Below, in pieces: positions 14,324-21,240 of a DNA stretch of 29,823 bases. Positions within the stretch are counted from its first letter, which is position 1. Every line of letters starts with the position of its first letter. The notes beneath the pieces were generated by a model. It was not told the DNA's origin. It did not search any database and saw only the letters and a program-made list of their open reading frames with translations. This stretch comes from DATAFO01 sp046728935 (GTDB lineage Bacteria > Actinomycetota > Thermoleophilia > Solirubrobacterales > 70-9). The translations under genes were made by a program, and so were the position numbers. The DNA lies in assembly GCA_046728935.1 (NCBI GenBank), contig JBKPFS010000100.1, positions 1 to 29,823 of the forward strand, in the 5' to 3' direction.

Positions 14324-14437
14324 CTAGCACTTCTTCTTCGGGCAGTAGGCGAAGGCCGTCAGGTTGCCGACGACCTCGGGACCGTTGTCAACGCTGACTT
14401 GCCACGTGCGAGGGCTCGAGTACGTAAGCCCTGCCAT
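14324..14437 (-). pseudogene. C-terminal relic of a secreted repeat protein
   Basis: A 37-codon frame that starts with ATG at 14437 and ends CPKKKC-stop. Its last 30 residues (RTWQVSVDNG, then GNLTAFAYCPKKKC) match the repeat ends of the exported protein encoded at 19121-19984. Compare WEVAAFNNSGTQGDLAAYAYC and WHVVATAQGPGG-x-x-SEITAYAYCEKKRG. It lacks a signal peptide and the first half of the repeat, which carries the other cysteine. The 5' part has been lost where the F420-type oxidoreductase gene now ends, 32 bases away. A translated micro-protein cannot be excluded, but there is no Shine-Dalgarno, so a decayed copy is the better reading. Confidence 0.6.
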
Positions 14438-14469
14438 CGCGAGGCGGGGAGCCTATCCAGCGCGACGCG

Positions 14470-14892
14470 TCAGTCCGCCGCGCCCCAGTGCAGCGCCCGC
14501 TCGACGTCCAGGCGGAGCAGTGGGCCGGGCGGGCGGCGCTTGCGGTACGGCTCGTACTTCGCGACCAGGGCATCGAGTCCGACCGCGCCCTCCTCGGCAG
14601 TGAGCAGCTCGATCCGCCCCAGCAGCTGCACCCAGGCGAGCCCGCTCCAGTCGTCGTCGTACACGTCGACGACCAGCGCGGCCTCGGGGCGCCGCCTGAG
14701 GTAGCGCACCCGTGCCGGCTCGGCGGTGCGCTTCGGCTTGTCGTCGATCGCGCTCCAGACCGCGTCGTCCGCGAGCGCGAACGTGACCGGCAGGACGCGG
14801 GGCCGGTCATCGTCGTCGAGGAACGCCAGTCGAGCCACCTGCGCCTCCGCGAGCATGTCCGACGCCCAAGCGGGTAGGTCAGCGAGGGTCAC
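14470..14892 (-). CDS. PPOX-class F420-dependent oxidoreductase
   Basis: A 140-residue split-barrel flavin/F420-binding protein, close in build to the Rv1155-like PPOX family that uses deazaflavin F420 or flavin. Visible features are VARLAFLDDDDRPRVLPVTFALADDAVW (first strands), IDDKPKR (phosphate-binding KxKR type), the strand AALVVDVYDDDW and WVQLLGRIELL. The C-terminus has the family's YRKRRPPGPLLRLDVERALHW. I set the start at GTG 14892 because the family begins about there and because a -10 box (TACGCT) lies 6 bases before it. The longer frame from 14967 would overlap the divergent gene. The substrate is unknown. The divergent luciferase-like gene belongs to another family with many F420 users. 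Confidence 0.85.
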   Translation of the reverse strand: MTLADLPAWASDMLAEAQVARLAFLDDDDRPRVLPVTFALADDAVWSAIDDKPKRTAEPARVRYLRRRPEAALVVDVYDDDWSGLAWVQLLGRIELLTAEEGAVGLDALVAKYEPYRKRRPPGPLLRLDVERALHWGAAD

Positions 14893-14898
14893 GGTTTG

Positions 14899-14904
14899 AG
14901 CGTA
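14899..14904 (-). promoter_or_regulatory. -10 box TACGCT, leaderless start
   Basis: Read on the minus strand, TACGCT is followed by 6 bases (CAAACC) and then the GTG at 14892. No Shine-Dalgarno exists. This position supports the shorter start for the F420-type oxidoreductase. Confidence 0.45.
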
Positions 14905-14923
14905 AGCGAGTGAGAGGAACGCG

Positions 14924-15787
14924 ATGGACGTAGGGATCGGACTGCCCTCCACCGCCCCCGGGGTCAAGGGGGATCAGCTGGTGGAATTCGCGCGGCGCGG
15001 CGAGGTGAAGGGCTTCGCGAGCCTGAACACGCTCGATCGCCTGATCTATCCGGGTCTCGAGCCCCTCGTTGCGCTCTCCGCCGCTGCAGCGGTCACCGAG
15101 CGGATCGCGCTCCGCACCACGGTTCTGCTGGCGCCCTACCGGGCGAACGGCGCGCTGCTTGCGAAGGAGGCGGCGTCCGTCCACGTGGTCTCCGGCGGCC
15201 GCTTGACACTCGGCCTCGGGCTCGGCTGGCGCGAGGACGACTACGAGGCCTCGGGCGTTCCGTGGTCGGAGCGGGGTAGGCGCCTCGACGACATGCTCGC
15301 CGAGATCGAGCGCGTGTGGTCCGGTCACGAGTACGGCTTCGCCGGCGGGATCGGGCCGGACGTCTCCTCGCATCCCCCGAAGCTTCTGCTCGGCGGCTCG
15401 GTGGACGCCTCCTTCAAGCGAGCTGCGCGATACGGCATCGGCTGGATCCAGGGCGGTGGAACGGCCGACCAGTTCGCCGATAGAAAGGCGAAGCTCGAGG
15501 CGGCCTGGAAGGAGGCCGGACGCGAGGGCGAGCCGTTCGCGGCGGCGCTGACCTACTTCTCCCTCGGCGCCAACGCCGAGCAGGATGCGAAGGCCTACCT
15601 CGGCCACTACTACGCGGCGAGGGGGGAGGAGGCGGCGAACCAGACCGTCGCCAGCGCGGCTAAGGACGCCGACACCGTGCGCTCCTACATCCAGGCCTTC
15701 GCCGGTGCGGGATGCGACGAGCTGCTCTTCTTCCCCTGCTCTGCCGACCCCGACCAGGTCGACCGCCTGGCCGACGCGGCGCTGTAG
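14924..15787 (+). CDS. LLM-class (luciferase-like) F420/flavin oxidoreductase
   Basis: A 287-residue TIM-barrel oxidoreductase of the bacterial luciferase family, in which many actinobacterial members use coenzyme F420. Seen in order: VGIGLPST at the first strand, FASLNTLDR, ERIALRTTVLLAPYRANGALLAKEAASVHVVSGGRLTLGLGLGWREDDYEASGVPWSERGRRLDDML, and PPKLLLGG after strand five. The segment from LAPYR through GLGWR is the typical LLM core (cofactor phosphate and isoalloxazine sides). GAGAGGAA lies 7 bases before the ATG, so the start is good. It is divergent from the PPOX-class gene, and the two starts are only 31 bases apart. The substrate cannot be read from the sequence. Likely cytoplasmic. Confidence 0.9.
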   Translation: MDVGIGLPSTAPGVKGDQLVEFARRGEVKGFASLNTLDRLIYPGLEPLVALSAAAAVTERIALRTTVLLAPYRANGALLAKEAASVHVVSGGRLTLGLGLGWREDDYEASGVPWSERGRRLDDMLAEIERVWSGHEYGFAGGIGPDVSSHPPKLLLGGSVDASFKRAARYGIGWIQGGGTADQFADRKAKLEAAWKEAGREGEPFAAALTYFSLGANAEQDAKAYLGHYYAARGEEAANQTVASAAKDADTVRSYIQAFAGAGCDELLFFPCSADPDQVDRLADAAL

Positions 15788-15797
15788 CCGGGCCAGA

Positions 15798-15832
15798 CCC
15801 GATTCGGGCACGCATATCGTGCTCAATCCGGG
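15798..15832. terminator. Bidirectional hairpin between convergent genes
   Basis: GCACG-CATAT-CGTGC (15808-15822) is a perfect 5-base stem. The flanks CCCGATT (from 15798) and AATCCGGG (to 15832) extend it with one bulge. It spans the 35-base gap and the end of the AbiEi-DUF559 gene, where the luciferase-like and AbiEi genes converge. There is no T-run, as is common in GC-rich actinomycetes. Confidence 0.45.
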
Positions 15833-16755
15833 TTTCGCCGCAAGAGGCCGCGGAGGTCCCGGGCGAGCTGAAGCTCGTCGCGGTGGAGTTGCCGCCACGT
15901 GACCCGGACCGTGGTCCAACCGTGTGCGGCCAGCGCTCGGTCCCGGGCGCGGTCGCGCTCGAACGCCGTCGCCGTTTCGTGAAACGCGCGGCCGTCGAGC
16001 TCGACGATCACCCGCGACTCAGACCAAACGCAATCGGCTTCGAGCTCGATTCCTCCCACCTGCATGTGGACGTTGCGGCGCGTAGCCGGCAAACGGTGAC
16101 GGTGCAGGAAGCGTGTGAAGAGCACCTCTAGCTCGCTGCGTGTGACGCCAGTCCCGAATCCGACATCGTCAAGGAGCTTTCGAAGCTTGTTGTTTCCTCG
16201 CCGCCCCGGGTATTTCTCGAGTATCTGAGCAAGTTGCTGCGGTGTCACCAAGCGTCGCACCTCGGCTTCTCGAAAGGCGCGGGGGAAGACGGGGCTGGGT
16301 ACGACGGCGGCCACGTCGAGGAGCGTGCGAGGGACGACGGTGACGGGAATCCCCTTGTGTTGGACGATCTCGTCGGCTGGAAGCTGGCTCTCATGGGCGA
16401 GGATTCCGGATCCCGGAGACCGCCAGATCGGCACGGTTACCTCTACCGCCCCGGGGCCGGGTACGGGGAGGTCCCAGAGGCCTGCGGCCGAGCGGTGGCT
16501 TAGGGCTGCTCCCTTACCTGCCCCGAACACACCCGCGATCCAGAGACCTTCCCGGGTTAGCTTCGGATGGCCAACGGCGTACACGCCCCGGTGGATCAGG
16601 TGGAGGCGGCCGGTCGCAAGCCGGTGCTCGATCGCACCCCGACCGAGTCCTTGCGCCCTTAGCTGCGCCCTCGTGACCACGCCGTGCTGCCTCGCCGCAA
16701 TCGCCGCGACCGCGCAGTCCGGCGGGTCGCGACGAGCCCGGCCTTGACCATGCAT
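15823..16755 (-). CDS. AbiEi-like winged helix fused to a DUF559 (Vsr-like) nuclease domain
   Basis: A 310-residue protein with two parts. Residues about 15-60 are a winged helix like that of the AbiEi antitoxin (AIAARQHGVVTRAQLRAQGLGRGAIEHRL, then LIHRGVYAVG). The middle (about 60-200) continues the AbiEi-type C-domain (SHRSAAGLWDLP, then VPRTLLDVA). Residues about 205-305 are DUF559, a Vsr/PD-(D/E)xK-type nuclease fold: SELEVLF, ELEADCVW (D241), VIVELDGRAFH (E252, D254), RDRARDRALAAHGW and VRVTW. It is widespread in actinomycetes and usually occurs alone. No AbiEii nucleotidyltransferase toxin is next to it, so a classic type IV toxin pair is not supported. The start ATG lies inside a perfect inverted repeat, suggesting self-control. 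A defence or DNA-repair role is possible but unproven. Confidence 0.85.
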   Translation of the reverse strand: MHGQGRARRDPPDCAVAAIAARQHGVVTRAQLRAQGLGRGAIEHRLATGRLHLIHRGVYAVGHPKLTREGLWIAGVFGAGKGAALSHRSAAGLWDLPVPGPGAVEVTVPIWRSPGSGILAHESQLPADEIVQHKGIPVTVVPRTLLDVAAVVPSPVFPRAFREAEVRRLVTPQQLAQILEKYPGRRGNNKLRKLLDDVGFGTGVTRSELEVLFTRFLHRHRLPATRRNVHMQVGGIELEADCVWSESRVIVELDGRAFHETATAFERDRARDRALAAHGWTTVRVTWRQLHRDELQLARDLRGLLRRNPD

Positions 16756-16766
16756 TTCATGGTCAA
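16744..16766. promoter_or_regulatory. Perfect inverted repeat over the AbiEi-DUF559 start
   Basis: TTGACCATG (16744-16752) and CATGGTCAA (16758-16766) are exact reverse complements with a 5-base spacer, and the start codon at 16753-16755 lies in the spacer. AbiEi antitoxins are known to repress their own promoters through inverted repeats, so this is a likely autoregulatory site. I did not see another copy in the window. Confidence 0.65.
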
Positions 16767-16801
16767 TCCCAGACTCGAGCGAGGCGCCCCTACGTAGCCC
16801 C

Positions 16802-18184
16802 CTACCCAGCCTCAGCCAGCTTGGGGGATCGCCATGGTTCCGCGAGCCGGGCGGCCAGGAGGTCGTCGATGTCGTCGGCCGGGAACCGGTCCTGCTCGAG
16901 CGAGTCGCGGTCGCGCAGCGTCACCGTGCCGTCCTCCATCGTCTGGCCGTCGATCGTGATGCCCCAGGGGGTCCCGATCTCGTCCTGCCGGCGGTAGCGG
17001 CGACCGATCGAGCCGCCCTCGTCGTACTCGGCGGCGACCCGGCCGCGGATCGCGTCGAAGATCTCGCGCGCGCGCTCGGGCATCCCGTCGCGGGAGACCA
17101 GCGGCAGCACCGCGACCTTCACGGGCGCCATCCGCGGATGCATTCGAAGCACGGTGCGCTTGCGGCCCTCGACCTCCTCCGTGTCGTAGGCGTCCACGAT
17201 GAAGGCGAGCGCCGCGCGGTCGACTCCGGCCGCCGGCTCGATCACGTGGGGGACGTAGGCCTCGCCCGACTCCTGGTCGAAGTACTCGAGCTTCTCGCCG
17301 GAGAACTTGGTGTGCTGGGTGAGGTCGAAGTCGCCGCGGTTGGCGATCCCCTCGAGCTCCGACCAGCCCATCGGGAACAGGTACTCGATGTCGGAGGTGG
17401 CCGAGGAGTAGTGCGAGAGCTCATCGGGGCCGTGCTCGCGCAGGCGCAGGTGATCGCGGCGGAGGCCGAGGTCCGTGTACCAGCGCATCCGCTCGTCCAG
17501 CCAGTACCGGTGCCACTGCTCCGCCTCGTCGGGGGGCACGAAGAACTCCATCTCCATCTGCTCGAACTCGCGGGTTCGGAAGATGAAGTTGCCGGTCGTG
17601 ATCTCGTTGCGAAACGACTTCCCGATCTGCGCGATCCCGAACGGCGGCTTCTTGCGGGCGAACTGGAGCACGTTCTTGAAGTTGATGAAGATGCCCTGCG
17701 CGGTCTCCGGCCGCAGATAGGCGAGGGAGGCGGAGTCCTTCACCGGCCCGACGTTCGTCTCGAACATGAGGTTGAACTGGCGGGCGTCCATGAGCTCGCA
17801 CTCGTCGGTCTCGCCCGGGTGCTTCGACGGCTTGCGGCCGCACTCCGCCTCGTCGAGCTGGTCGGCGCGGAAGCGCAGCTTGCAGGTCTTGCACTCGACC
17901 AGCGGGTCGGTGAACCCCTCCAGGTGCCCGGACGCCTCCCAGACCCGCGGGTGCTGGATGATCGCCGAGTCGAGCGCCACGATGTCGTCGCGGTCCTGGA
18001 GCATCGCCCGCCACCACTCGGCCTTGACGTTGTTCTTCAACAGCACGCCGTAGTGGCCGTAGTCGTAGGTCGAGCCGACCCCGCCATAGATCTCCGAGGA
18101 GGGGAAGATGAACCCGCGCCGCTTGCACAGCGCGACGACCTCGTCGAGCGTGGGATCGGTGCTGGTGACGGCCGTGTCGCTCAC
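16802..18184 (-). CDS. glyS: Glycine--tRNA ligase (alpha2 type)
   Basis: A 460-residue class II aminoacyl-tRNA synthetase that charges tRNA-Gly; the single-chain dimer type also found in mycobacteria and Thermus. Motifs: FPSSEIYGGVGSTYDYGHYG near the N-terminus, a zinc site with C98, C101, C115 and C129 (CKTC, ECGRK, DECE), and RPETAQGIFINF. Motif 2 is at about 189-215 (SFRNEI, then FRTREFEQMEMEFF) and motif 3 is GVDRAALAF. The anticodon-binding domain fills about the last 110 residues (PVKVAVLPLVSRDG, then GTPWGITIDGQTMEDGTVTLRDRD). GTG 18184 is the start, 7 bases after a -10 box TACGGT on that strand. It is divergent from the FmdB gene. I see no T-box leader. Confidence 0.97.
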   Translation of the reverse strand: MSDTAVTSTDPTLDEVVALCKRRGFIFPSSEIYGGVGSTYDYGHYGVLLKNNVKAEWWRAMLQDRDDIVALDSAIIQHPRVWEASGHLEGFTDPLVECKTCKLRFRADQLDEAECGRKPSKHPGETDECELMDARQFNLMFETNVGPVKDSASLAYLRPETAQGIFINFKNVLQFARKKPPFGIAQIGKSFRNEITTGNFIFRTREFEQMEMEFFVPPDEAEQWHRYWLDERMRWYTDLGLRRDHLRLREHGPDELSHYSSATSDIEYLFPMGWSELEGIANRGDFDLTQHTKFSGEKLEYFDQESGEAYVPHVIEPAAGVDRAALAFIVDAYDTEEVEGRKRTVLRMHPRMAPVKVAVLPLVSRDGMPERAREIFDAIRGRVAAEYDEGGSIGRRYRRQDEIGTPWGITIDGQTMEDGTVTLRDRDSLEQDRFPADDIDDLLAARLAEPWRSPKLAEAG

Positions 18185-18191
18185 GCGCGGA

Positions 18192-18197
18192 ACCGTA
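18192..18197 (-). promoter_or_regulatory. -10 box TACGGT, leaderless start of glyS
   Basis: On the minus strand TACGGT is followed by 7 bases and the GTG of glyS, with no Shine-Dalgarno. The divergent FmdB gene has a GATACT box at 18225-18230, 10 bases before its ATG, so two back-to-back promoters share this 56-base gap. Confidence 0.4.
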
Positions 18198-18240
18198 ACG
18201 CCCGGGATCGCCGGGACCCGCTGCGATACTTGGTGCCGCG

Positions 18241-18537
18241 ATGCCCATCTACGAGTACCGCTGTAACAACGGCCACACCTTCGAGGTCTTCCAGGCGATG
18301 TCGGATGACCCCGTCTCGTCCTGCGAGGTGTGCGGGGCGCCCGTCGAGCGGGTCTTTCACCCGGTGGCGGTGCACTTCAAGGGCTCGGGCTTCTACACCA
18401 CCGACTACGCGCGCAAGGGCGCGGCCAACGCCGCGTCGGACGGCGGCGAGAAGGAGCAGGACTCGGAATCGAAGGCGAAGTCGTCGGAGAAGAAGTCGGA
18501 CACCGCCAAGGCGAGCTCCTCGGACTCGGGCGACTGA
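18241..18537 (+). CDS. FmdB-family zinc ribbon protein
   Basis: A 98-residue protein with the FmdB (putative regulatory) zinc ribbon. It starts MPIYEYRC, the family hallmark, then CNNGH and later CEVCG, giving Cys/Cys/Cys zinc ligands and a His. VERVFHPVAVHFKGSGFYTTDYA is the conserved end of the domain. Residues 58-98 are a hydrophilic tail of Lys, Ser, Asp and Glu. The name comes from a formamidase regulator, but the real role of this widespread small protein is not known; nucleic acid or protein binding is the usual guess. ATG 18241 has no Shine-Dalgarno, and a GATACT box lies 10 bases upstream. It is divergent from glyS and is followed by a cupin gene 23 bases on. Confidence 0.92.
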   Translation: MPIYEYRCNNGHTFEVFQAMSDDPVSSCEVCGAPVERVFHPVAVHFKGSGFYTTDYARKGAANAASDGGEKEQDSESKAKSSEKKSDTAKASSSDSGD

Positions 18538-18547
18538 GCGCGAGCGG

Positions 18548-18553
18548 GATAAT
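18548..18553 (+). promoter_or_regulatory. -10 box GATAAT before the cupin gene
   Basis: GATAAT, one base from TATAAT, lies 7 bases before the GTG at 18561, with no Shine-Dalgarno. It suggests a leaderless start and supports GTG 18561 over the longer upstream open frame. Confidence 0.4.
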
Positions 18554-18560
18554 CGCCGGC

Positions 18561-19052
18561 GTGCGCAAGCTCAACATCGCCGCTCCGGCGTTCGAGTACG
18601 ACCCGGATGACCCGGAGGGATTTCGCGCCGGGATGTTCCGCCTCGGGAAGGTGCTCGGCGCCGAGGAGACCGGGACGAGCGTCTACGAGCTCCCGCCCGG
18701 GGAGTCGATCTGCCCCTACCACTACGAGCACGGGGAGGAGGAATGGCTGATCGTGCTCGAGGGGCGCCCGACGCTGCGCCATCCCGAGGGCACCGACCAG
18801 CTCGAGCCCTTGGACGTGGTCTTCTTCCCTCGCGGCCCCGAGGGCGCGCACGGGGTGCGCAACGAGACCGACGAGACCGTGCGCGTGCTCATGTACTCGA
18901 CGGTGAGGTATCCCACCGCGACGGTGTATCCCGACAGCGACAAGATCGGTATCTGGACCGGCGGGGACCGAAGCGACGACCTGATCACCACGCGCTCGAG
19001 CGCCGTCGACTACTACCACGGCGAGGTCGAGAGCGGGTCGAGCCCCGACTGA
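18561..19052 (+). CDS. Cupin-domain protein
   Basis: A 163-residue single-domain cupin. The first cupin motif is PGESICPYHYEHGEEEWLIVLEG, giving H54, H57 and E61 as probable metal ligands. The second is FFPRGPEGAHGVRN with H97. Together they form the usual three-His-one-Glu site in a beta-barrel. The C-terminal part (GIWTGGDRSDDLITTRSSAVDYYHGE) is typical of small stand-alone cupins seen near sugar or xenobiotic genes. The reaction is unknown: it may be a dioxygenase, an isomerase or a binding protein. I chose GTG 18561 because the longer open frame would overlap the FmdB gene. No signal peptide, so cytoplasmic. Confidence 0.88.
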   Translation: MRKLNIAAPAFEYDPDDPEGFRAGMFRLGKVLGAEETGTSVYELPPGESICPYHYEHGEEEWLIVLEGRPTLRHPEGTDQLEPLDVVFFPRGPEGAHGVRNETDETVRVLMYSTVRYPTATVYPDSDKIGIWTGGDRSDDLITTRSSAVDYYHGEVESGSSPD

Positions 19053-19120
19053 ACCTCGACCGCAGGCCGCACCGGGTGTAGGCTCGCGGGCCATCTGGCC
19101 CTCACTCAAGGAGGAGGGAG

Positions 19121-19984
19121 ATGAGGAGTCGCAGGAGTCTGACCTGGGCCGCCGTCGTCTCCATGCTGCTCGCGTTCGGCGCTGGCATCGCCCTGGGCGA
19201 GCGCGGCGAGCTGAAGGAGAGGACCAAGACCGTGGGCGTTTCGAGCGAAGACGGGGAGGAGGACGGGGTCACCGCGAAATGCAAGAAGGGCACGCAAGCG
19301 GTCTCGGGCGCCTTCGAGACCGATGCCAGCCTCGGCGCCGACGCCTACCTGATCGTCTCTGAGTCCCGCCGGCGGGGTCGCCGCGGCTGGAGCGCCTCGG
19401 CGTTCAACTTTGTCTTCGGCACCACCGGGGACCTGATCTCGTCCGCCTTCTGTCGCGATCAGAAGCTCGAGCGACGCTCCGCGAGCGTCGCGGTGGATGG
19501 ACTCGAGCTCGGCCGCGCGACGGCGAAGTGCCCGAAGGGGACGAAGGTCTTCTCCGGCGGGTTCGATGCGGAGGAGCGAAACCTGGACGGGCCCTCGCCG
19601 AACTTCTTCTTCAGGACCTCGCGGAAGGTGGGCAGGCGCCGCTGGGAGGTCGCGGCGTTCAACAACTCGGGCACGCAGGGTGACCTCGCTGCGTACGCCT
19701 ACTGCGGCGAGGGCAGGAAGCTGAAGACGGCGGAGCGCAGCGACGCGGTCACAAACACGAACTACCCCGAGAACAGGTATGCCGCGATCGACCCGGAGTG
19801 CGCGAAGGGCCAGCGCGTCGTCTCCGGCGGATTCGCCGCCGATGAGGCCACCCTCGATTCGGTAATCCGCGAATCCGACCGGCTCTTCGAGCGCAGCTGG
19901 CACGTCGTCGCCACCGCGCAAGGCCCGGGCGGCCCGCCCTCCGAGATCACGGCCTACGCCTACTGCGAGAAGAAGCGGGGCTAG
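19121..19984 (+). CDS. Secreted protein with three Cys-paired repeats
   Basis: A 287-residue exported protein. Residues 1-26 are a signal peptide or anchor (RSRRS, hydrophobic run). Three repeats of roughly 75-85 residues follow. Each starts with a Cys-Lys/Pro-Lys-Gly-like turn (CKKGTQAVSGAF; CPKGTKVFSGGF; CAKGQRVVSGGF), has a central W-x-(A/V) strand (RGWSASAFN; RRWEVAAFN; RSWHVVATA) and ends A-(F/Y)-C (SSAFC; AAYAYC; TAYAYC). The two cysteines of each repeat probably pair. I know no name for the family. Expression signals are strong: AAGGAGG 6 bases before the ATG and a TAGGCT box at 19079-19084. A degenerate copy of one repeat end is at 14324-14437. The stop shares CTAG with the convergent LCP gene. 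Confidence 0.8.
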   Translation: MRSRRSLTWAAVVSMLLAFGAGIALGERGELKERTKTVGVSSEDGEEDGVTAKCKKGTQAVSGAFETDASLGADAYLIVSESRRRGRRGWSASAFNFVFGTTGDLISSAFCRDQKLERRSASVAVDGLELGRATAKCPKGTKVFSGGFDAEERNLDGPSPNFFFRTSRKVGRRRWEVAAFNNSGTQGDLAAYAYCGEGRKLKTAERSDAVTNTNYPENRYAAIDPECAKGQRVVSGGFAADEATLDSVIRESDRLFERSWHVVATAQGPGGPPSEITAYAYCEKKRG

Positions 19985-21186
19985 CCGCCGGGTGAGCAGG
20001 CCGGGGTGCGATCGGGGTCGCCGCCGATCAGCTCCTTGACCTTGCGCTCGCACTCGTCCTGGGCGATCACCAGGGGGTTCGAGAGCGAGGTCGGCGTCAG
20101 CACCTCGGTCCCGCCGCCGCCTCCGATCGCCGCGGAGAGGACGAGCTGGGGCATGGTCAGCATCCCCATGCTGGAGACGAACGCCTTGGGCGCGTTCCAG
20201 CCGATGATCGGGCCCTTGATGAAGTTGTAGGGGAGCCGGGTGATGCTGGTCAGGCGGCCCTTGATCCCGTCGATGATCAGCTGCTGGAACTGGGCCCGCT
20301 CGAGGTCGGTGCCGGTCGCCTCTCCGCTGCCGCAGGTGTTCTCGCGCGTGCGCGCGAGGGTGATCGCCGGGAAGCCGTTCAGCGTGTGCTCGCCCTTGTC
20401 GAGGTTGAGGTTGAAGGCGCCCCCCGAGACGCTCGAGCAGACGTCCGTCGGCAGGTCGACCTCGACCCCGCCGATCGAGTCGATGAAGTTGCGAAAGCCG
20501 TCGAAGTCGACGATCGCGACCTGGTCGATGTCGATGCCGAGGAACTTCTCCACCGTGCGGATCTCGAGCTTGGCGCCGCCGAAGGCGTAGGCGGCGTTGA
20601 TCTTGTCGTTGCCGTGGCCCGGGATCTCCGCCAGCGTGTCGCGGGGGATCGAGAGCTTGCGGAAGGCGAAGCGCCCCGCGTGGATGACCATGATCGTGTC
20701 GGAGCGGACGGGGCCGCAGCCCTCGGGCGCCGACTTGCCCTCGCCCGCGGCCTCGAGGCACTTCTTCGACGCCGCCTCCTCGGGCCCGGCGAAGGCGCCT
20801 GAGCGGATGTCGGTGCCCAGCACGAGGATGTTCTGCGGCAGCGCCAGCATGAACGGGTTCCCCGCGAGCGCATCGCCCACCCCGTCGGCGAGCTTCGACT
20901 TCTGGATCTGGGCCGAGATCGCGAAGGCGACGAAGCTGAGGAGCAGCCACACCAGGGCCGCGATCCCGGCCCATTTGAGCGCCCGGCGCCACCAGGGGCG
21001 CTCGCTCGGGGCCGCGGCGGCCTTGCCCGGGCGCTCGCCGCGCCCCCTGCGTGCGGCGCGCTCGCGAAGCGCCGCGAGGTCCGGCTTCTTCAGCCGGTCA
21101 CGGAGGCGTGGCCGCGAGCGGTAGACGGTGTAGTCGGGTCGCTCGGGTGGCTTCTCGCCCCCGCCCTCGTTCCCGGGCGTAGCCAT
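19981..21186 (-). CDS. LytR-CpsA-Psr (LCP) family cell-wall ligase
   Basis: A 401-residue type II membrane protein. Residues 1-69 are a basic cytoplasmic tail, 70-92 a membrane helix, and the rest is outside. The LCP domain (about 112-305) shows NILVLGTDIR, VRSDTIMVIHA, LSIPRDTLAEIPG, KINAAYAFGG, DFDGFRNFIDSIGGVEVDLP, ITLARTREN and TDLERAQFQQ, including the conserved Arg and Asp residues that hold the polyprenyl pyrophosphate. LCP enzymes attach wall polymers such as arabinogalactan or teichoic acid to peptidoglycan. Cys pairs outside the membrane (KKCLEAAGEGKSAPEGCG; VCSS; NTCGSG) may be disulfides. An acidic tail ends it. Its stop shares CTAG with the convergent repeat-protein gene. It is divergent from the ROK kinase, 54 bases away. 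Confidence 0.94.
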   Translation of the reverse strand: MATPGNEGGGEKPPERPDYTVYRSRPRLRDRLKKPDLAALRERAARRGRGERPGKAAAAPSERPWWRRALKWAGIAALVWLLLSFVAFAISAQIQKSKLADGVGDALAGNPFMLALPQNILVLGTDIRSGAFAGPEEAASKKCLEAAGEGKSAPEGCGPVRSDTIMVIHAGRFAFRKLSIPRDTLAEIPGHGNDKINAAYAFGGAKLEIRTVEKFLGIDIDQVAIVDFDGFRNFIDSIGGVEVDLPTDVCSSVSGGAFNLNLDKGEHTLNGFPAITLARTRENTCGSGEATGTDLERAQFQQLIIDGIKGRLTSITRLPYNFIKGPIIGWNAPKAFVSSMGMLTMPQLVLSAAIGGGGGTEVLTPTSLSNPLVIAQDECERKVKELIGGDPDRTPACSPGG

Positions 21187-21240
21187 CGTGAGCTATCAAT
21201 ACTCCATGCCCGCCAGCGAGTCCTTCCCGGCCACTCCGAC

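Noticed and set aside
14893..14967. Longer N-terminus for the PPOX-class F420 protein
   Set aside because: It would overlap the divergent luciferase-like gene and its Shine-Dalgarno, and the added residues do not match the family start.
15823..16755. Complete type IV toxin-antitoxin system
   Set aside because: No AbiEii nucleotidyltransferase is on either side; neighbours are glyS and a luciferase-like enzyme.
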